DNA from: JANWXR01 sp964608265
GTDB taxonomy: Bacteria; Chloroflexota; Anaerolineae; Anaerolineales; UBA6663
Reading direction: 5' to 3'
Length of the DNA stretch: 64,000 nucleotides
Assembly (NCBI GenBank): GCA_964608265.1
Contig: CAZSNP010000013.1
Span: forward strand, 1 to 64,000
How positions within the stretch are numbered: position 1 is the first letter of the stretch; every line of letters starts with the position of its first letter. This document shows, one piece after another, positions 9,646 to 18,098 of this stretch. The position numbers and the translations under genes were made by a program. The notes beneath the pieces are model-generated. The model ran no database searches, was not told where the DNA came from, and worked only from the letters and a program-made list of their open reading frames with translations.

Positions 9646-10185
9646 ATGCCTCAGGTTCAAATCCGCCCCGCCACCAGCGTTGATGTGTCGGTCATCGCCG
9701 CGCTCGACCACAGCTACAGCACCGACTACGTCTGGCAGATGGAGAATCGCCAGGAAGAGGACGCCGTGTTCGTGACCTTTCGCAACGCGCGTCTGCCCCG
9801 TTCGATGCGCACCGCGCCGCCCTTCGACGCTGCGCGGCTGGCCGAAGCCTGGACCCAGCGGGTGTGTTTTCTCGTGGCCGAGGAGGAGGGTCACCTCAAG
9901 GGATACCTCAATCTCACCCTGGCCGCCACGCCCGGCACCGGCTGGATCGCGGACTTCGGCGTCGAGCGGCGCTTCCGGCGCACCGGGGTCGGCACGGTGC
10001 TGCTGGCGGCGGCGCTTCAATGGGCGCGTTCCAACAACCTGCAACGGGTGGTGCTCGAAACCCAGTCGAAGAATCACCCGGCGATCTGTTTTGCCCAGAA
10101 GCACGGGTTCGTCTACTGCGGCTACAATGACCGGTATTACCCCAACCAGGACGTAGCGGTTTTCTTTGGGGCTCATCTGAAGTAA
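9646..10185 (+). CDS. GNAT-family N-acetyltransferase
   Basis: A 179-residue single-domain acetyl-CoA-dependent transferase. The acetyl-CoA pyrophosphate loop is visible as VERRFRRTGVGTVLL (about 106-120, R-x-x-G-x-G), followed by the alpha4/beta5 region NNLQRVVLETQSKNHPAI and the terminal CFAQKHGFVYCGYNDRYY, typical of GNAT motif B. The substrate cannot be read from sequence; small amines, amino acids or protein N-termini are all possible. It has its own promoter and appears monocistronic; the next gene begins 54 bp later in the same direction. Confidence 0.85.
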   Translation: MPQVQIRPATSVDVSVIAALDHSYSTDYVWQMENRQEEDAVFVTFRNARLPRSMRTAPPFDAARLAEAWTQRVCFLVAEEEGHLKGYLNLTLAATPGTGWIADFGVERRFRRTGVGTVLLAAALQWARSNNLQRVVLETQSKNHPAICFAQKHGFVYCGYNDRYYPNQDVAVFFGAHLK

Positions 10186-10239
10186 CGGTTTCGCGCGCCG
10201 GCCCAGGCTGCCCGCGGCCTCCGGCGCGTCGCTCCACGA

Positions 10240-12186
10240 ATGTCTGCCCTCGTTAATGGCCTGTCGGTTCTCAGCCAAATCCTTGCCTCGGGCATCGTCA
10301 TCACCGCGTTCTCGCTGTTGCTGTACGCGCTGACCTTCAACCTGCGCGACCGGGTGGCGCGCGCCTTCGCGGCGCTGTTGGGTTTCATCACCATCGTCTT
10401 CTTCTGTGATGTGCTCGTCAGCACCCTGCTCACGGCGACCTACGCCGAGACGGTGTTGCGCCTGCAATGGCTGGGCATCGCCTTCATCCCGGCCGCCTAC
10501 CTCCACTTTTCCGATGCGCTGCTGGCCACCACCGGCCAACCGTCGCGGGGCCGGCGGCGGGCTGCCATCCGCATCCTCTACCTCACGGCGCTGGCCTTTC
10601 TGGCGGCGGCCGTGTATAGCGACATCCTCGTCAGCGGGCCGGTGCGCGACATCACCGCCCCGCACCTCCGCGCCGGCTGGCTGTTTGCGGTCTTCATGTT
10701 GTACGGCGTGGGCAGCCTGGGTTGGGCCGGCTGGAATTTCGTGCGCGCGTATCGGCGCTGCCAGACCTCCACGACCCGGCGGCGCATGCTGTACCTCATG
10801 GCCTCGGCGGCGGCCCCGGCCATCGGCACCTTTCCTTTCCTCGCGCTGTCCGGGCAGGCCGTCCCCCTGCCGCCGTTGTTATTCTGGCTACTGGTAATCC
10901 TCGCCAACTTCACCGTAGTGATTTTGCTGCTGGTGATGGCGTATGCCGTGGCCTACTTCGGCGTGGCCCAGCCGGACCGCATCGTAAAGGCGCGCTTCTT
11001 TCAATGGGTGCTGCGCGGGCCGCTGGTGGCGTCGTTTGTGCTGGCCGTGTATCTGCTCGTCGGGCGCTACGGCCCCGAGTTGCCGTTTTACAACGCGCGC
11101 CTGTTGCCGCTGGTCGTCATCGCCGCCCTCATCCTGCTGCAATTCGTCATCACCATCGTGCGCCTGCCCATCGAGCGGGCGCTGTTCTACGGCGCCGACC
11201 GGCTTGAGATTCGCCGGCTGCAAACGTTGGAAGAGCGGCTGCTGACGACGCGCGACCTACAGCAATTCTTCGAATCGGTGCTGGCGGCGTTGTGTGACGT
11301 GCTGCGCAGCGGGTCGGCGTTTCTGGTGGCTTTCGATGCCCAGGGGAAGATCGACGATGAGGTGGCTGTCGGCAACTCAGCCGAGTTGCGCGCGCGGGGT
11401 GAACTGCCGCCGCTGGCCGCCCTGCGCTCGGCCTCGGTCGAGTTGCCCGCGCTCAACGGCCAGCTCGGACTTTTCCCCGGCGGCTTGTTCGCCTGGGGCG
11501 ATTACTGGGTGGTGCCCCTGCGCGCCGCGTCGCACGAGTCGACTGTCGGGCTGCTCGGCGTGCAGATGGCGACGAACGGCGACGTCAACGCGCTGACGCC
11601 CGAGCAAGTGCGGGTGTTCGGCCAACTGTGCGCGCGCGCGGGCGCCGCCCTCGAAGACCGCCGCCTGCAGCGCGACGTCTTTCACGCGCTCGATCAACTG
11701 CTGCCCGAGATCGAAACGGTGCAACGCCTGCGCGCCTCGGCCGCGTACTCCTCCGGCACGCGCACGCTCACAGCGACAGCGCCAGGCCTAGACGCCACCG
11801 ACCTGCCGCAGATGATCAAGGATGCCCTCAGCCATTACTGGGGCGGGCCGAAACTCACCGAGAGCCCGTTGTTGCGTTTGCGCGTGGTGCAGGATGCCAT
11901 TGACCAGCACGACGGCAACGCCGTCAACGCCCTGCGCGCCATCCTGCAAGAGTCCATCGAGACCATGCGGCCCGAGGGCCAGCGCAAAACCACGACCGAA
12001 TGGTTGCTGTACAACATCCTCGAGATGAAGTTCCTGCAGGGCGAGCGGGTGCGCGATGTCGCCCAGCGGCTGGCCGTCAGCGAGGCCGATCTGTATCGCA
12101 AGCAGCGGGTGGCGCTGGAGAAAGTCGCCGCGACGATTTTGCAAAAGGAGCGTGAAGCCCACAGCGGTCAGCCCAGCCCAAGCTGA
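10240..12186 (+). CDS. Multi-pass membrane sensor with GAF-like domain and C-terminal HTH-like segment
   Basis: 648 residues. The first 310 or so form eight or more hydrophobic helices resembling the 7-8 TM N-terminal regions of sensor kinases. A cytoplasmic linker (RRLQTLEERLLTTRDLQQFF) leads to a GAF-like domain (about 345-490). The C-terminal part (about 530-640) has no HisKA, HATPase, GGDEF or phosphatase motif; it ends in a helix-turn-helix-like stretch (GERVRDVAQRLAVSEADLYR, about 598-617). The design suggests a one-component membrane regulator. The TGA stop overlaps an ATG (TGATG) that could be the lost start of the following S1 gene, whose 5' end falls in the assembly gap. Confidence 0.75.
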   Translation: MSALVNGLSVLSQILASGIVITAFSLLLYALTFNLRDRVARAFAALLGFITIVFFCDVLVSTLLTATYAETVLRLQWLGIAFIPAAYLHFSDALLATTGQPSRGRRRAAIRILYLTALAFLAAAVYSDILVSGPVRDITAPHLRAGWLFAVFMLYGVGSLGWAGWNFVRAYRRCQTSTTRRRMLYLMASAAAPAIGTFPFLALSGQAVPLPPLLFWLLVILANFTVVILLLVMAYAVAYFGVAQPDRIVKARFFQWVLRGPLVASFVLAVYLLVGRYGPELPFYNARLLPLVVIAALILLQFVITIVRLPIERALFYGADRLEIRRLQTLEERLLTTRDLQQFFESVLAALCDVLRSGSAFLVAFDAQGKIDDEVAVGNSAELRARGELPPLAALRSASVELPALNGQLGLFPGGLFAWGDYWVVPLRAASHESTVGLLGVQMATNGDVNALTPEQVRVFGQLCARAGAALEDRRLQRDVFHALDQLLPEIETVQRLRASAAYSSGTRTLTATAPGLDATDLPQMIKDALSHYWGGPKLTESPLLRLRVVQDAIDQHDGNAVNALRAILQESIETMRPEGQRKTTTEWLLYNILEMKFLQGERVRDVAQRLAVSEADLYRKQRVALEKVAATILQKEREAHSGQPSPS

Positions 12187-12191
12187 TGCGC

Positions 12192-12291
12192 NNNNNNNNN
12201 NNNNNNNNNNNNNNNNNNNNNNNNNNNNNNNNNNNNNNNNNNNNNNNNNNNNNNNNNNNNNNNNNNNNNNNNNNNNNNNNNNNNNNNNNNN
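12192..12291. other. Assembly gap of 100 N
   Basis: Exactly 100 undefined bases, the conventional placeholder for a scaffold gap of unknown size. Reading frames and distances across it cannot be trusted. It removes the start of the S1 gene that follows. Confidence 0.99.
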
Positions 12292-13065
12292 GACGGCACC
12301 ATCGAGCTGGAGGTCACCGGCTACAATCGCGGCGGGTTGCTCGTCGGCTGGAAGTCGTTGCGCGGCTTCGTGCCCGCCTCGCACCTGGTGGGTTTTCCGA
12401 ACGACGCGCTCGAACTGGAACGCAAGTCGGCGCTGGCCGAACGCGTGGGGCAACACCTCTCCCTCAAAGTCATCGAACTCGACCAAACCAAAGGCCGCAT
12501 CGTCTTTTCCGAGCGCGCCGCCCGCTCCGGCCCCGGCTCGCGCCAAACCCTGCTGCAACGCCTGCAGCCCGGCGAGCACGTCGACGGCGTGGTCACCAAC
12601 GTGTGCGATTTCGGCGTGTTTGTGGATCTGGGAGGGATCGAGGGCCTGATCCACGTCTCGGAGGTATCGTGGAACCGCGTCGCGCATCCGCGCGATGTGC
12701 TGGCGGTCAATCAATCCGTGAACGTGCTGGTCATGTCGGTGGATCGCGAGCACGCCCGCGTGGCGCTCAGCCTCAAACGCCTGCGCCCCGATCCGTGGGC
12801 GTCGGTGGAGACGCGTTACGCTGTCGGCCAGATTATCGAAGGCAGGATCACGAACGTCGTCAACTTCGGCGCCTTCATCGCGCTCGAAGACGGCCTCGAA
12901 GGCCTGATCCACGTCTCCGAATTGGCCGAGGGCCAGTTCTTCCACCCGCGCAACGTCGTGAACGAGGGCGAGCTGGTGCGGGCGAAAATCATCAGCATTG
13001 ATGGGACGGCGCGCCGCCTCAGCCTCAGCCTGCGGCGCGGGACGCTGGAACAATTACCAGCGTAA
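12292..13065 (+). CDS. S1 RNA-binding domain protein, 5' end lost in the gap
   Basis: From the gap onward 257 residues are readable with three S1 repeats: a partial one (VTGYNRGGLLVGWKSLRGF), then FGVFVDLGGIEGLIHVSE, then FGAFIALEDGLEGLIHVSEL. It ends LSLSLRRGTLEQLPA without an acidic tail. It is a paralogue of the four-repeat protein at 2996-4210, sharing the spacing and the segment RGGLxVxxxxLRGFxPASx. A likely start is the ATG at 12186 overlapping the preceding stop, which would couple the two genes, but that ATG is in another frame as drawn, so the gap length must differ from 100. A hairpin terminator follows. Confidence 0.85.
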   Translation, partial: DGTIELEVTGYNRGGLLVGWKSLRGFVPASHLVGFPNDALELERKSALAERVGQHLSLKVIELDQTKGRIVFSERAARSGPGSRQTLLQRLQPGEHVDGVVTNVCDFGVFVDLGGIEGLIHVSEVSWNRVAHPRDVLAVNQSVNVLVMSVDREHARVALSLKRLRPDPWASVETRYAVGQIIEGRITNVVNFGAFIALEDGLEGLIHVSELAEGQFFHPRNVVNEGELVRAKIISIDGTARRLSLSLRRGTLEQLPA

Positions 13066-13081
13066 AGCAAGAGCTATGCCT

Positions 13082-13120
13082 CACAGGCCGGACGCAGCGC
13101 CGCTCCGGCCTGTGTCGTTT
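13082..13120 (+). terminator. Intrinsic terminator after the second S1 gene
   Basis: A perfect 11-bp stem, CACAGGCCGGA (13082-13092) and its complement (13104-13114), is followed by TCGTTTAAT. The T-tract is short, so efficiency is uncertain. Confidence 0.6.
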
Positions 13121-13130
13121 AATCGGCCGG

Positions 13131-13158
13131 TTGCGCTATATCGCAGCCGCTGTAAGAT
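13131..13158 (+). promoter_or_regulatory. Candidate ftsK promoter
   Basis: TTGCGC (13131-13136) and TAAGAT (13153-13158) with a 16-bp spacer, just after the terminator and 38 bp before the GTG start of ftsK. Confidence 0.55.
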
Positions 13159-13196
13159 AGGGTCAGGTTATCACATCGGTATCGCAGGTGTCCTGA

Positions 13197-15596
13197 GTGG
13201 CCAAAAGATCCGCTGCTGCTTCCGCATCCAAACCCGCGCGCCAATACGCGCAGGAAAAAGCCCCGCGCCCGTCGGCGCCCGACGCGGCCTCCCCGTTCGT
13301 CACCGTCGTGCACGCACTCGGGCGTTTGGGCAAATACGGCGATGACCTCGCCGCCGTCCTGCTGATCGCGCTGGCGGCCCTCAGCCTGCTGGGCCTCACC
13401 GGCCTTTCCTCCGGCGCGGTGCTCGTGGTCTGGGCCGCCTTCCTGCGCATGTGGTTCGGCTGGGGGGCGTTCGTGCTGGCGCTGTCCGCCGGCTGGGTCG
13501 GCGGGTTGATCCTGTTGCGCAACCTGGGGCGGCTGCCACCGCTCAAGTGGGGCCGCGTCATCGCTGCCGAGCTCGCCATCTTTTTGCTGCTCGGGTTGTT
13601 GAACCTGCAACACGGCGGCAAGGTTGCCTTCGCGCTGGAGGGGCAGGGCGGCGGCGTCATCGGCTGGGGCATTGGCTATGTCTTCAGCAGCCTCGTCCCG
13701 CCGCCCGCCGATGCCTTTGTCATCGGGCTGCTCTTCCTCTTCGCGCTGCCGTTGGCGCTGGATGTGACCGCCGATCGCTTCGAGCGCCTGGGCCAGTGGC
13801 TGGCCGCGCAGGGTTTTGAAAGCGAGGCGGAGGCGGGCGGGGCGGGCCGCCAGTTGCCCTTACCCTACGACGACAAGAAAGCGCGCCAGGCCCGCGCGCT
13901 GGCGCACAGGCTGCGCGCCGAACCGGATGCGCCGCTGCTCGCGCCGAGGGCCAGACCAAGGATCAGCGCGCGCGAGCGGTTGCACATCCCCGTCGAGACG
14001 GTGGACGATGAGATCAAATCCAGGAAGAAGCGCGACCGCCGCTTGCCGGGCCTCGACATGCTCGACGACACCGACCTGCGCCGGCCCGCGCAAAAGGATA
14101 TTGACGAGACGGCGACCCTCATCAGCCGCACGCTGGCGGAGTTCGGCGTGCCGGTGAACGTGCTCGGGGCACGCGTGGGCCCGAGCGTGACGCAGTACCA
14201 GGTTGAACCGGGCTTCCTCGAAAAGCCCGGCCCGGATGGGATGAGCCGGCAGTGGAAGGTGCGCGTGGCGCAGATCGCTTCGCTGCAGAAAGATATCGCC
14301 CTGGTGCTCTCCGCGCCGAGCATCCGCATCGAAGCGCCGGTGCCCGGCCAGAGCTACGTCGGCATCGAGGTGCCGCACAAACGCACCAGCGTCGTCGGCG
14401 TGCGTCCGGTGATGGAGTCCGACGCGTATCAGCGCATCAACAAACCGCTGGCCATCGCCCTCGGGCGCGATGTCTCCGGGGGCGCGGTGGCCGCCGACCT
14501 GGGCGCGATGCCGCACCTCCTCATCGCCGGCACCACCGGCTCGGGCAAGAGCGTGTGCATCATCTCCCTCATCACCTGCCTGATCTGCAACAACACGCCC
14601 GACGATTTGCGCATGGTGATGGTTGACCCGAAGATGGTGGAACTGGTGCGGTTCAACGGCCTGCCGCATCTGTACGGCAAGGTCGAGACTGAGCTGACGC
14701 GCATCCTCGGCGTGCTGCGCTGGACGGTGCGCGAGATGGATCGCCGGTACAAATTGTTCGAGACCGCCGAGGCGCGCAACCTCGATACCTACAACCTCAA
14801 ACTGGGCAGGAAGAAAGATGCCGAGCGTCTGCCGCGCATCGTCGTCATCGTTGATGAATTGGCCGACCTGATGATGCAGGCCCCCGACGAAACCGAGAAG
14901 ATGGTGGTGCGTCTGGCGCAGATGGCGCGGGCCACCGGCATCCACCTCGTCGTGGCCACGCAGCGCCCGTCGGTGGATGTGGTGACCGGATTGATCAAGG
15001 CCAACTTCCCGGCGCGCATCGCCTTCGCCGTGGCCTCGAGCGTGGACTCGCGCGTCATCCTCGACGGCGTCGGCGCGGAGTCGTTGCTGGGCCGCGGCGA
15101 TATGCTCTTTCAATCGCCGGAGATGGCTGCGCCCGCGCGCCTGCAAGGGTGCTTTGCCAGCGACCAGGAGATCGAGCGCGTGGTGGATTGGTGGCGCGAG
15201 CAGGCCGATGAGTACGCGGAAGACCTTCAACCCGTCGTCGGGGCCGACTCCGACGACGAGGCCGAGGCGGCCGGGCCGGCCGTCGCGCCGGCGCAGGCCC
15301 CGTGGGATGAGATGCTGGCGCGCGAGGCCGCCATCGAAGACAAGGACCGGCAGATTGAACAGGCCATCGAGATTGTGAAGAAGTATGGCACGGCCAGCGC
15401 CTCGCTGCTGCAACGCAAGATGCGCATCGGCTACCCGCGCGCCGCGCGATTGATGGATGAACTCAAGCAGATGGGCATTGTGGGCCGCGAGCAGGCCGGC
15501 GGCAAGACGCGCGAGGTGCTGGTGAGCAAGGACGATGACCCCATCGGCCGCCGCGCCGCGCGCATCCTGGGCGGGGAAGAGGACGACGATGGGTGA
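13197..15596 (+). CDS. ftsK: FtsK/SpoIIIE DNA translocase
   Basis: Septum-anchored hexameric ATPase that pumps chromosomal DNA during division and activates Xer recombination. The 799 residues hold about four membrane helices (about 45-200), a linker, the alpha/beta RecA-like motor with Walker A GTTGSGKS (about 445-452), Walker B IVVIVDELADLMM and sensor ATQRPSVDVVTG, and a C-terminal winged-helix gamma domain (QIEQAIEIVKKYGTASASLL ... YPRAARLMDELKQMGIVG) that reads KOPS/SRS sites. The linker is short compared with E. coli FtsK, as in SpoIIIE. GTG is the start; CAGGTG lies about 8 nt upstream. A XerC/D recombinase is encoded 5 kb away. Confidence 0.93.
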   Translation: MAKRSAAASASKPARQYAQEKAPRPSAPDAASPFVTVVHALGRLGKYGDDLAAVLLIALAALSLLGLTGLSSGAVLVVWAAFLRMWFGWGAFVLALSAGWVGGLILLRNLGRLPPLKWGRVIAAELAIFLLLGLLNLQHGGKVAFALEGQGGGVIGWGIGYVFSSLVPPPADAFVIGLLFLFALPLALDVTADRFERLGQWLAAQGFESEAEAGGAGRQLPLPYDDKKARQARALAHRLRAEPDAPLLAPRARPRISARERLHIPVETVDDEIKSRKKRDRRLPGLDMLDDTDLRRPAQKDIDETATLISRTLAEFGVPVNVLGARVGPSVTQYQVEPGFLEKPGPDGMSRQWKVRVAQIASLQKDIALVLSAPSIRIEAPVPGQSYVGIEVPHKRTSVVGVRPVMESDAYQRINKPLAIALGRDVSGGAVAADLGAMPHLLIAGTTGSGKSVCIISLITCLICNNTPDDLRMVMVDPKMVELVRFNGLPHLYGKVETELTRILGVLRWTVREMDRRYKLFETAEARNLDTYNLKLGRKKDAERLPRIVVIVDELADLMMQAPDETEKMVVRLAQMARATGIHLVVATQRPSVDVVTGLIKANFPARIAFAVASSVDSRVILDGVGAESLLGRGDMLFQSPEMAAPARLQGCFASDQEIERVVDWWREQADEYAEDLQPVVGADSDDEAEAAGPAVAPAQAPWDEMLAREAAIEDKDRQIEQAIEIVKKYGTASASLLQRKMRIGYPRAARLMDELKQMGIVGREQAGGKTREVLVSKDDDPIGRRAARILGGEEDDDG

Positions 15597-15599
15597 GGG

Positions 15600-15992
15600 T
15601 TACCACACCACCGGCACGAGGCCCGAAGCTGTGATGGCCTGATCGCGCGTGACGAGGCTTGCGCCGAGAGCGATGGCCTCGGCCACGATTATGCGGTCGT
15701 GCATTTCGGGGATGCCGGTCAGGTTGGTCAGTTCAAGAACCCGCGCTGAGGTCAGCGGGACAATTTCGACGTTTGGAATTGCCGACAGCTGCGTTACCAT
15801 TGTCTCGATGTCGCTCGAAACACGTCCGCCTTCAACTGCGAAAATGAGTTCGGCCAGCACGATCACCGGGACGTACAGTCGCGCTGCGCCGGAATTAACT
15901 GCGGCGAACGCGGTTCTGGCTTGTGGCCCAAGCTGTTGGGGCCGGGCGAAATGCCAGATCAGGCTGTGCGTGTCCGCCAGGTAGTCAGTCAT
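15600..15992 (-). CDS. PIN-domain toxin (VapC type)
   Basis: A predicted ribonuclease toxin. The PIN acidic residues are visible: YLADTHSLIW (first Asp), LAELIF (Glu), HDRIIVAEAIALGASLVTRDQ (two Asp). ATG 15992 gives 130 residues and overlaps the antitoxin stop by 8 bp, the usual translational coupling; a GTG five codons upstream is the alternative. The gene converges with ftsK, the two stops being 3 bp apart. The cognate antitoxin precedes it. Confidence 0.85.
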   Translation of the reverse strand: MTDYLADTHSLIWHFARPQQLGPQARTAFAAVNSGAARLYVPVIVLAELIFAVEGGRVSSDIETMVTQLSAIPNVEIVPLTSARVLELTNLTGIPEMHDRIIVAEAIALGASLVTRDQAITASGLVPVVW

Positions 15993-16269
15993 TTTGGTCG
16001 TCGCCACGCTCCCGCACTTGATGGGCTAGCTGATTGAGCTTCGCATCCGATTGGCGTCGAAGCTGATAAATGGCTTTTTCCATGTTGGATACGTCACTAT
16101 CCAATAAGTGGCTCCAGATTCCGGCCAAGTCTCCAAAGCGAATGGTCGTTGTGGCGGTCGCCGAAGCTGAGCGAATCTGCAACTCCACCTCAGCGCCTTC
16201 GGGTAAATCCAGCGCGACCTTTGGCTTAAGGACTCCATTCGTGTACGTGGCGTGAACTCGAGCAACCAT
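15985..16269 (-). CDS. Antitoxin of the PIN toxin (AF2212/DUF104-like)
   Basis: 94 residues. The N-terminus HATYTNGVLKPKVALDLPEG matches the AF2212-like (DUF104) antitoxins, short beta-rich proteins that pair with PIN toxins; the rest (about 45-94) is helical and charged and probably wraps the toxin. A strong AGGAG lies 7 nt before the ATG, and a TATAAT box lies 21 nt upstream. The gene overlaps the toxin by 8 bp. As in other TA pairs the complex may repress its own promoter, but no clear palindrome is visible. Confidence 0.8.
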   Translation of the reverse strand: MVARVHATYTNGVLKPKVALDLPEGAEVELQIRSASATATTTIRFGDLAGIWSHLLDSDVSNMEKAIYQLRRQSDAKLNQLAHQVRERGDDQND

Positions 16270-16290
16270 TGCTATCTCCTTTCGATTGCG

Positions 16291-16296
16291 ATTATA
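16291..16296 (-). promoter_or_regulatory. -10 box of the toxin-antitoxin operon
   Basis: Perfect TATAAT on the minus strand, 21 nt upstream of the antitoxin ATG. No convincing -35 hexamer is visible at 16-18 bp. Confidence 0.5.
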
Positions 16297-16357
16297 GCAT
16301 CCGGTTTCGGCGCCGAGTGTGGTTTAATTCGAGTAGCCGCCTCGGAGACAACAACAG

Positions 16358-17806
16358 ATGAGCGCCCACCCGCTGCTCGCGGAGCTTGCCCGACTCTTCC
16401 CCGCTGACCGACTGCTCACGGCGCCGGCCCAACTCGCGCCGTACGAATCCGACGCGCTCACCGCCTACCACTCGCGCCCGCGCGCCGTCGTCCTCCCCGA
16501 AACTTCCGAAGACGTGATCGCTACCGTTAAGGCCTGCCACGCGCATGGCGCGCCGTTCGTCGCGCGCGGCAGCGGCACGTCGCTCTCCGGCGGCTCGCTG
16601 CCGGTGAAGGACGGCGTCGTCATCGGCCTCAACCGGCTCAATCGGATCTTGCGCCTCGATCCAAAAGAACGCCTTGCGGTCGTGCAGCCCGGCGTGATCA
16701 ACCTCAACGTCTCGAAGGCCGCCGCGCCGCACGGGCTTTATTACGCACCCGATCCCTCGTCGCAACCCGTCTGCACCCTCGGCGGCAACGTGGCCTTCAA
16801 CTCCGGCGGCGCGCACTGCCTCAAGTACGGCATGACGAGCAACCATGTGCTCGGCCTCAAAGTCGTGCTGCCCGACGGCGAGGTGGTGCAACTCGGCGGC
16901 GAGTCGCTCGAAAACGTTGGGCCGGATTGGCACGGGCTGTTTGTCGGATCGGAGGGGCTGTTCGGCGTCGCGCTTGAGATCACGCTGCGGTTGTTGCCGA
17001 AGCCGGAGCTGTATCGCACCGTGCTCGCGGCCTACCATTCGATGGAGGCGGCGGGCAATGCGGTCGCGCGCGTCGTCGCCTCCGGGCTGCTGCCCGGCGC
17101 GATGGAGATCATGGATCGGTTGAGCATCCAGGCCGCCGAAGCCGCCGTGCACGCGAACTATCCCCCCGGCGCGGCGGCGCTCCTCATCGTGGAGTTGGAC
17201 GGTGAGGCGCAGGCGGTCGAGGCGGAGTTCGTCGAGCTGATGAAGCTGATCGAGCAGACGGGCGCGTTCGAGGTGCGCGTGCCGCAGACCGAGGCCGAGC
17301 GGCAGACGATTTGGAAGGGCCGCAAGAGCGCGTTCAGCGCCGTCGGCCGCCTCAGCCCCGATTACATCGTGCAGGATGGGGTCGTCCCGCGCAGCCGCCT
17401 CGGCGAGGCGCTGGCCGCGATTGACCGCCTCAGCGCCAAACACGGCCTCCGCGTGGCCAACGTCTTCCACGCCGGCGACGGCAACCTGCACCCGCTCATC
17501 CTCTACGATGGCCGCGAGCCGGGCGCGCTCGAGCGCGCCGAGATGGTCGCCGCCGAGATCATGGCGCTGTGCATCCGCCTGGGTGGCTCCATCACCGGCG
17601 AGCATGGCGTGGGGATGGAGAAGCGCCAGTTCATGCCCCAGCTTTTCAGCGAAACCGATATGGGAGTGATGTGGGATTTGCGCTGCGTGGTGGATACGTT
17701 ACAAATCGCCAATCGCGGCAAGATGTTCCCCGGCGGAGAAGCCCCGGCCCTCACACTCAGCGGCCCGCATCCGCTCGAACGGGCGGGGGTGATTTCGAGG
17801 GAGTAG
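16358..17806 (+). CDS. glcD: Glycolate oxidase FAD subunit GlcD
   Basis: FAD-linked oxidase oxidising glycolate (or D-lactate/2-hydroxyacids) to the 2-oxoacid. 482 residues: a PCMH-type FAD-binding domain (about 35-215, with GAPFVARGSGTSLSGGSLPV, DPSSQPVCTLGGNVAFNSGG and GSEGLFGVALEITLRLLP) and the FAD-oxidase C-terminal domain (NVFHAGDGNLHPLI, GGSITGEHGVGMEKR). Length and motifs are complete. Together with GlcE and GlcF it should form the membrane-associated GlcDEF complex passing electrons to the quinone pool. Unusually, a repeat element and an MscS channel gene separate it from glcE. Confidence 0.9.
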   Translation: MSAHPLLAELARLFPADRLLTAPAQLAPYESDALTAYHSRPRAVVLPETSEDVIATVKACHAHGAPFVARGSGTSLSGGSLPVKDGVVIGLNRLNRILRLDPKERLAVVQPGVINLNVSKAAAPHGLYYAPDPSSQPVCTLGGNVAFNSGGAHCLKYGMTSNHVLGLKVVLPDGEVVQLGGESLENVGPDWHGLFVGSEGLFGVALEITLRLLPKPELYRTVLAAYHSMEAAGNAVARVVASGLLPGAMEIMDRLSIQAAEAAVHANYPPGAAALLIVELDGEAQAVEAEFVELMKLIEQTGAFEVRVPQTEAERQTIWKGRKSAFSAVGRLSPDYIVQDGVVPRSRLGEALAAIDRLSAKHGLRVANVFHAGDGNLHPLILYDGREPGALERAEMVAAEIMALCIRLGGSITGEHGVGMEKRQFMPQLFSETDMGVMWDLRCVVDTLQIANRGKMFPGGEAPALTLSGPHPLERAGVISRE

Positions 17807-17827
17807 CTTGGTGAAGCTTTCGGATTT

Positions 17828-17928
17828 CGCCCTCACCCCCAACCCCTCTCCCGCTGGGAGAGGGGAGTGGTCACCGGTTTGTCATGCGCCGCTCCCTCTC
17901 CCGGAGGGAGAGGGCTGGGGTGAGGGCG
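17828..17928. repeat. Palindromic intergenic repeat, 23-25 bp arms
   Basis: The left arm (17828-17852, CGCCCTCACCCCCAACCCC then TCTCCC) and right arm (17906-17928) are near-perfect inverted copies; an inner CCCGCTGGGAG/CTCCCTCTCCCGG hairpin lies between. Palindromes of this type are widely dispersed in bacterial intergenic DNA. No target duplication or reading frame is seen. The remaining DNA to the mscS start (17929-18098) holds only degenerate sequence around GGAAATCTGTGTAATCCGCG and a CAATCAATCAATCAA run. Confidence 0.7.
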
Positions 17929-18098
17929 AGCGGCAATCGTACAAGTAAAGGCGTACGCGGTTAGCGACGAAGTAACCACCGAATTCACGGAGCCGAGAGA
18001 GGAAATCTGTGTAATCCGCGCAATCTGTGGTTGCAAAAGATGTGAACTGCGTAAGTCCTGAAGTAACAAACAATCAATCAATCAACGTCATCGTCTCC

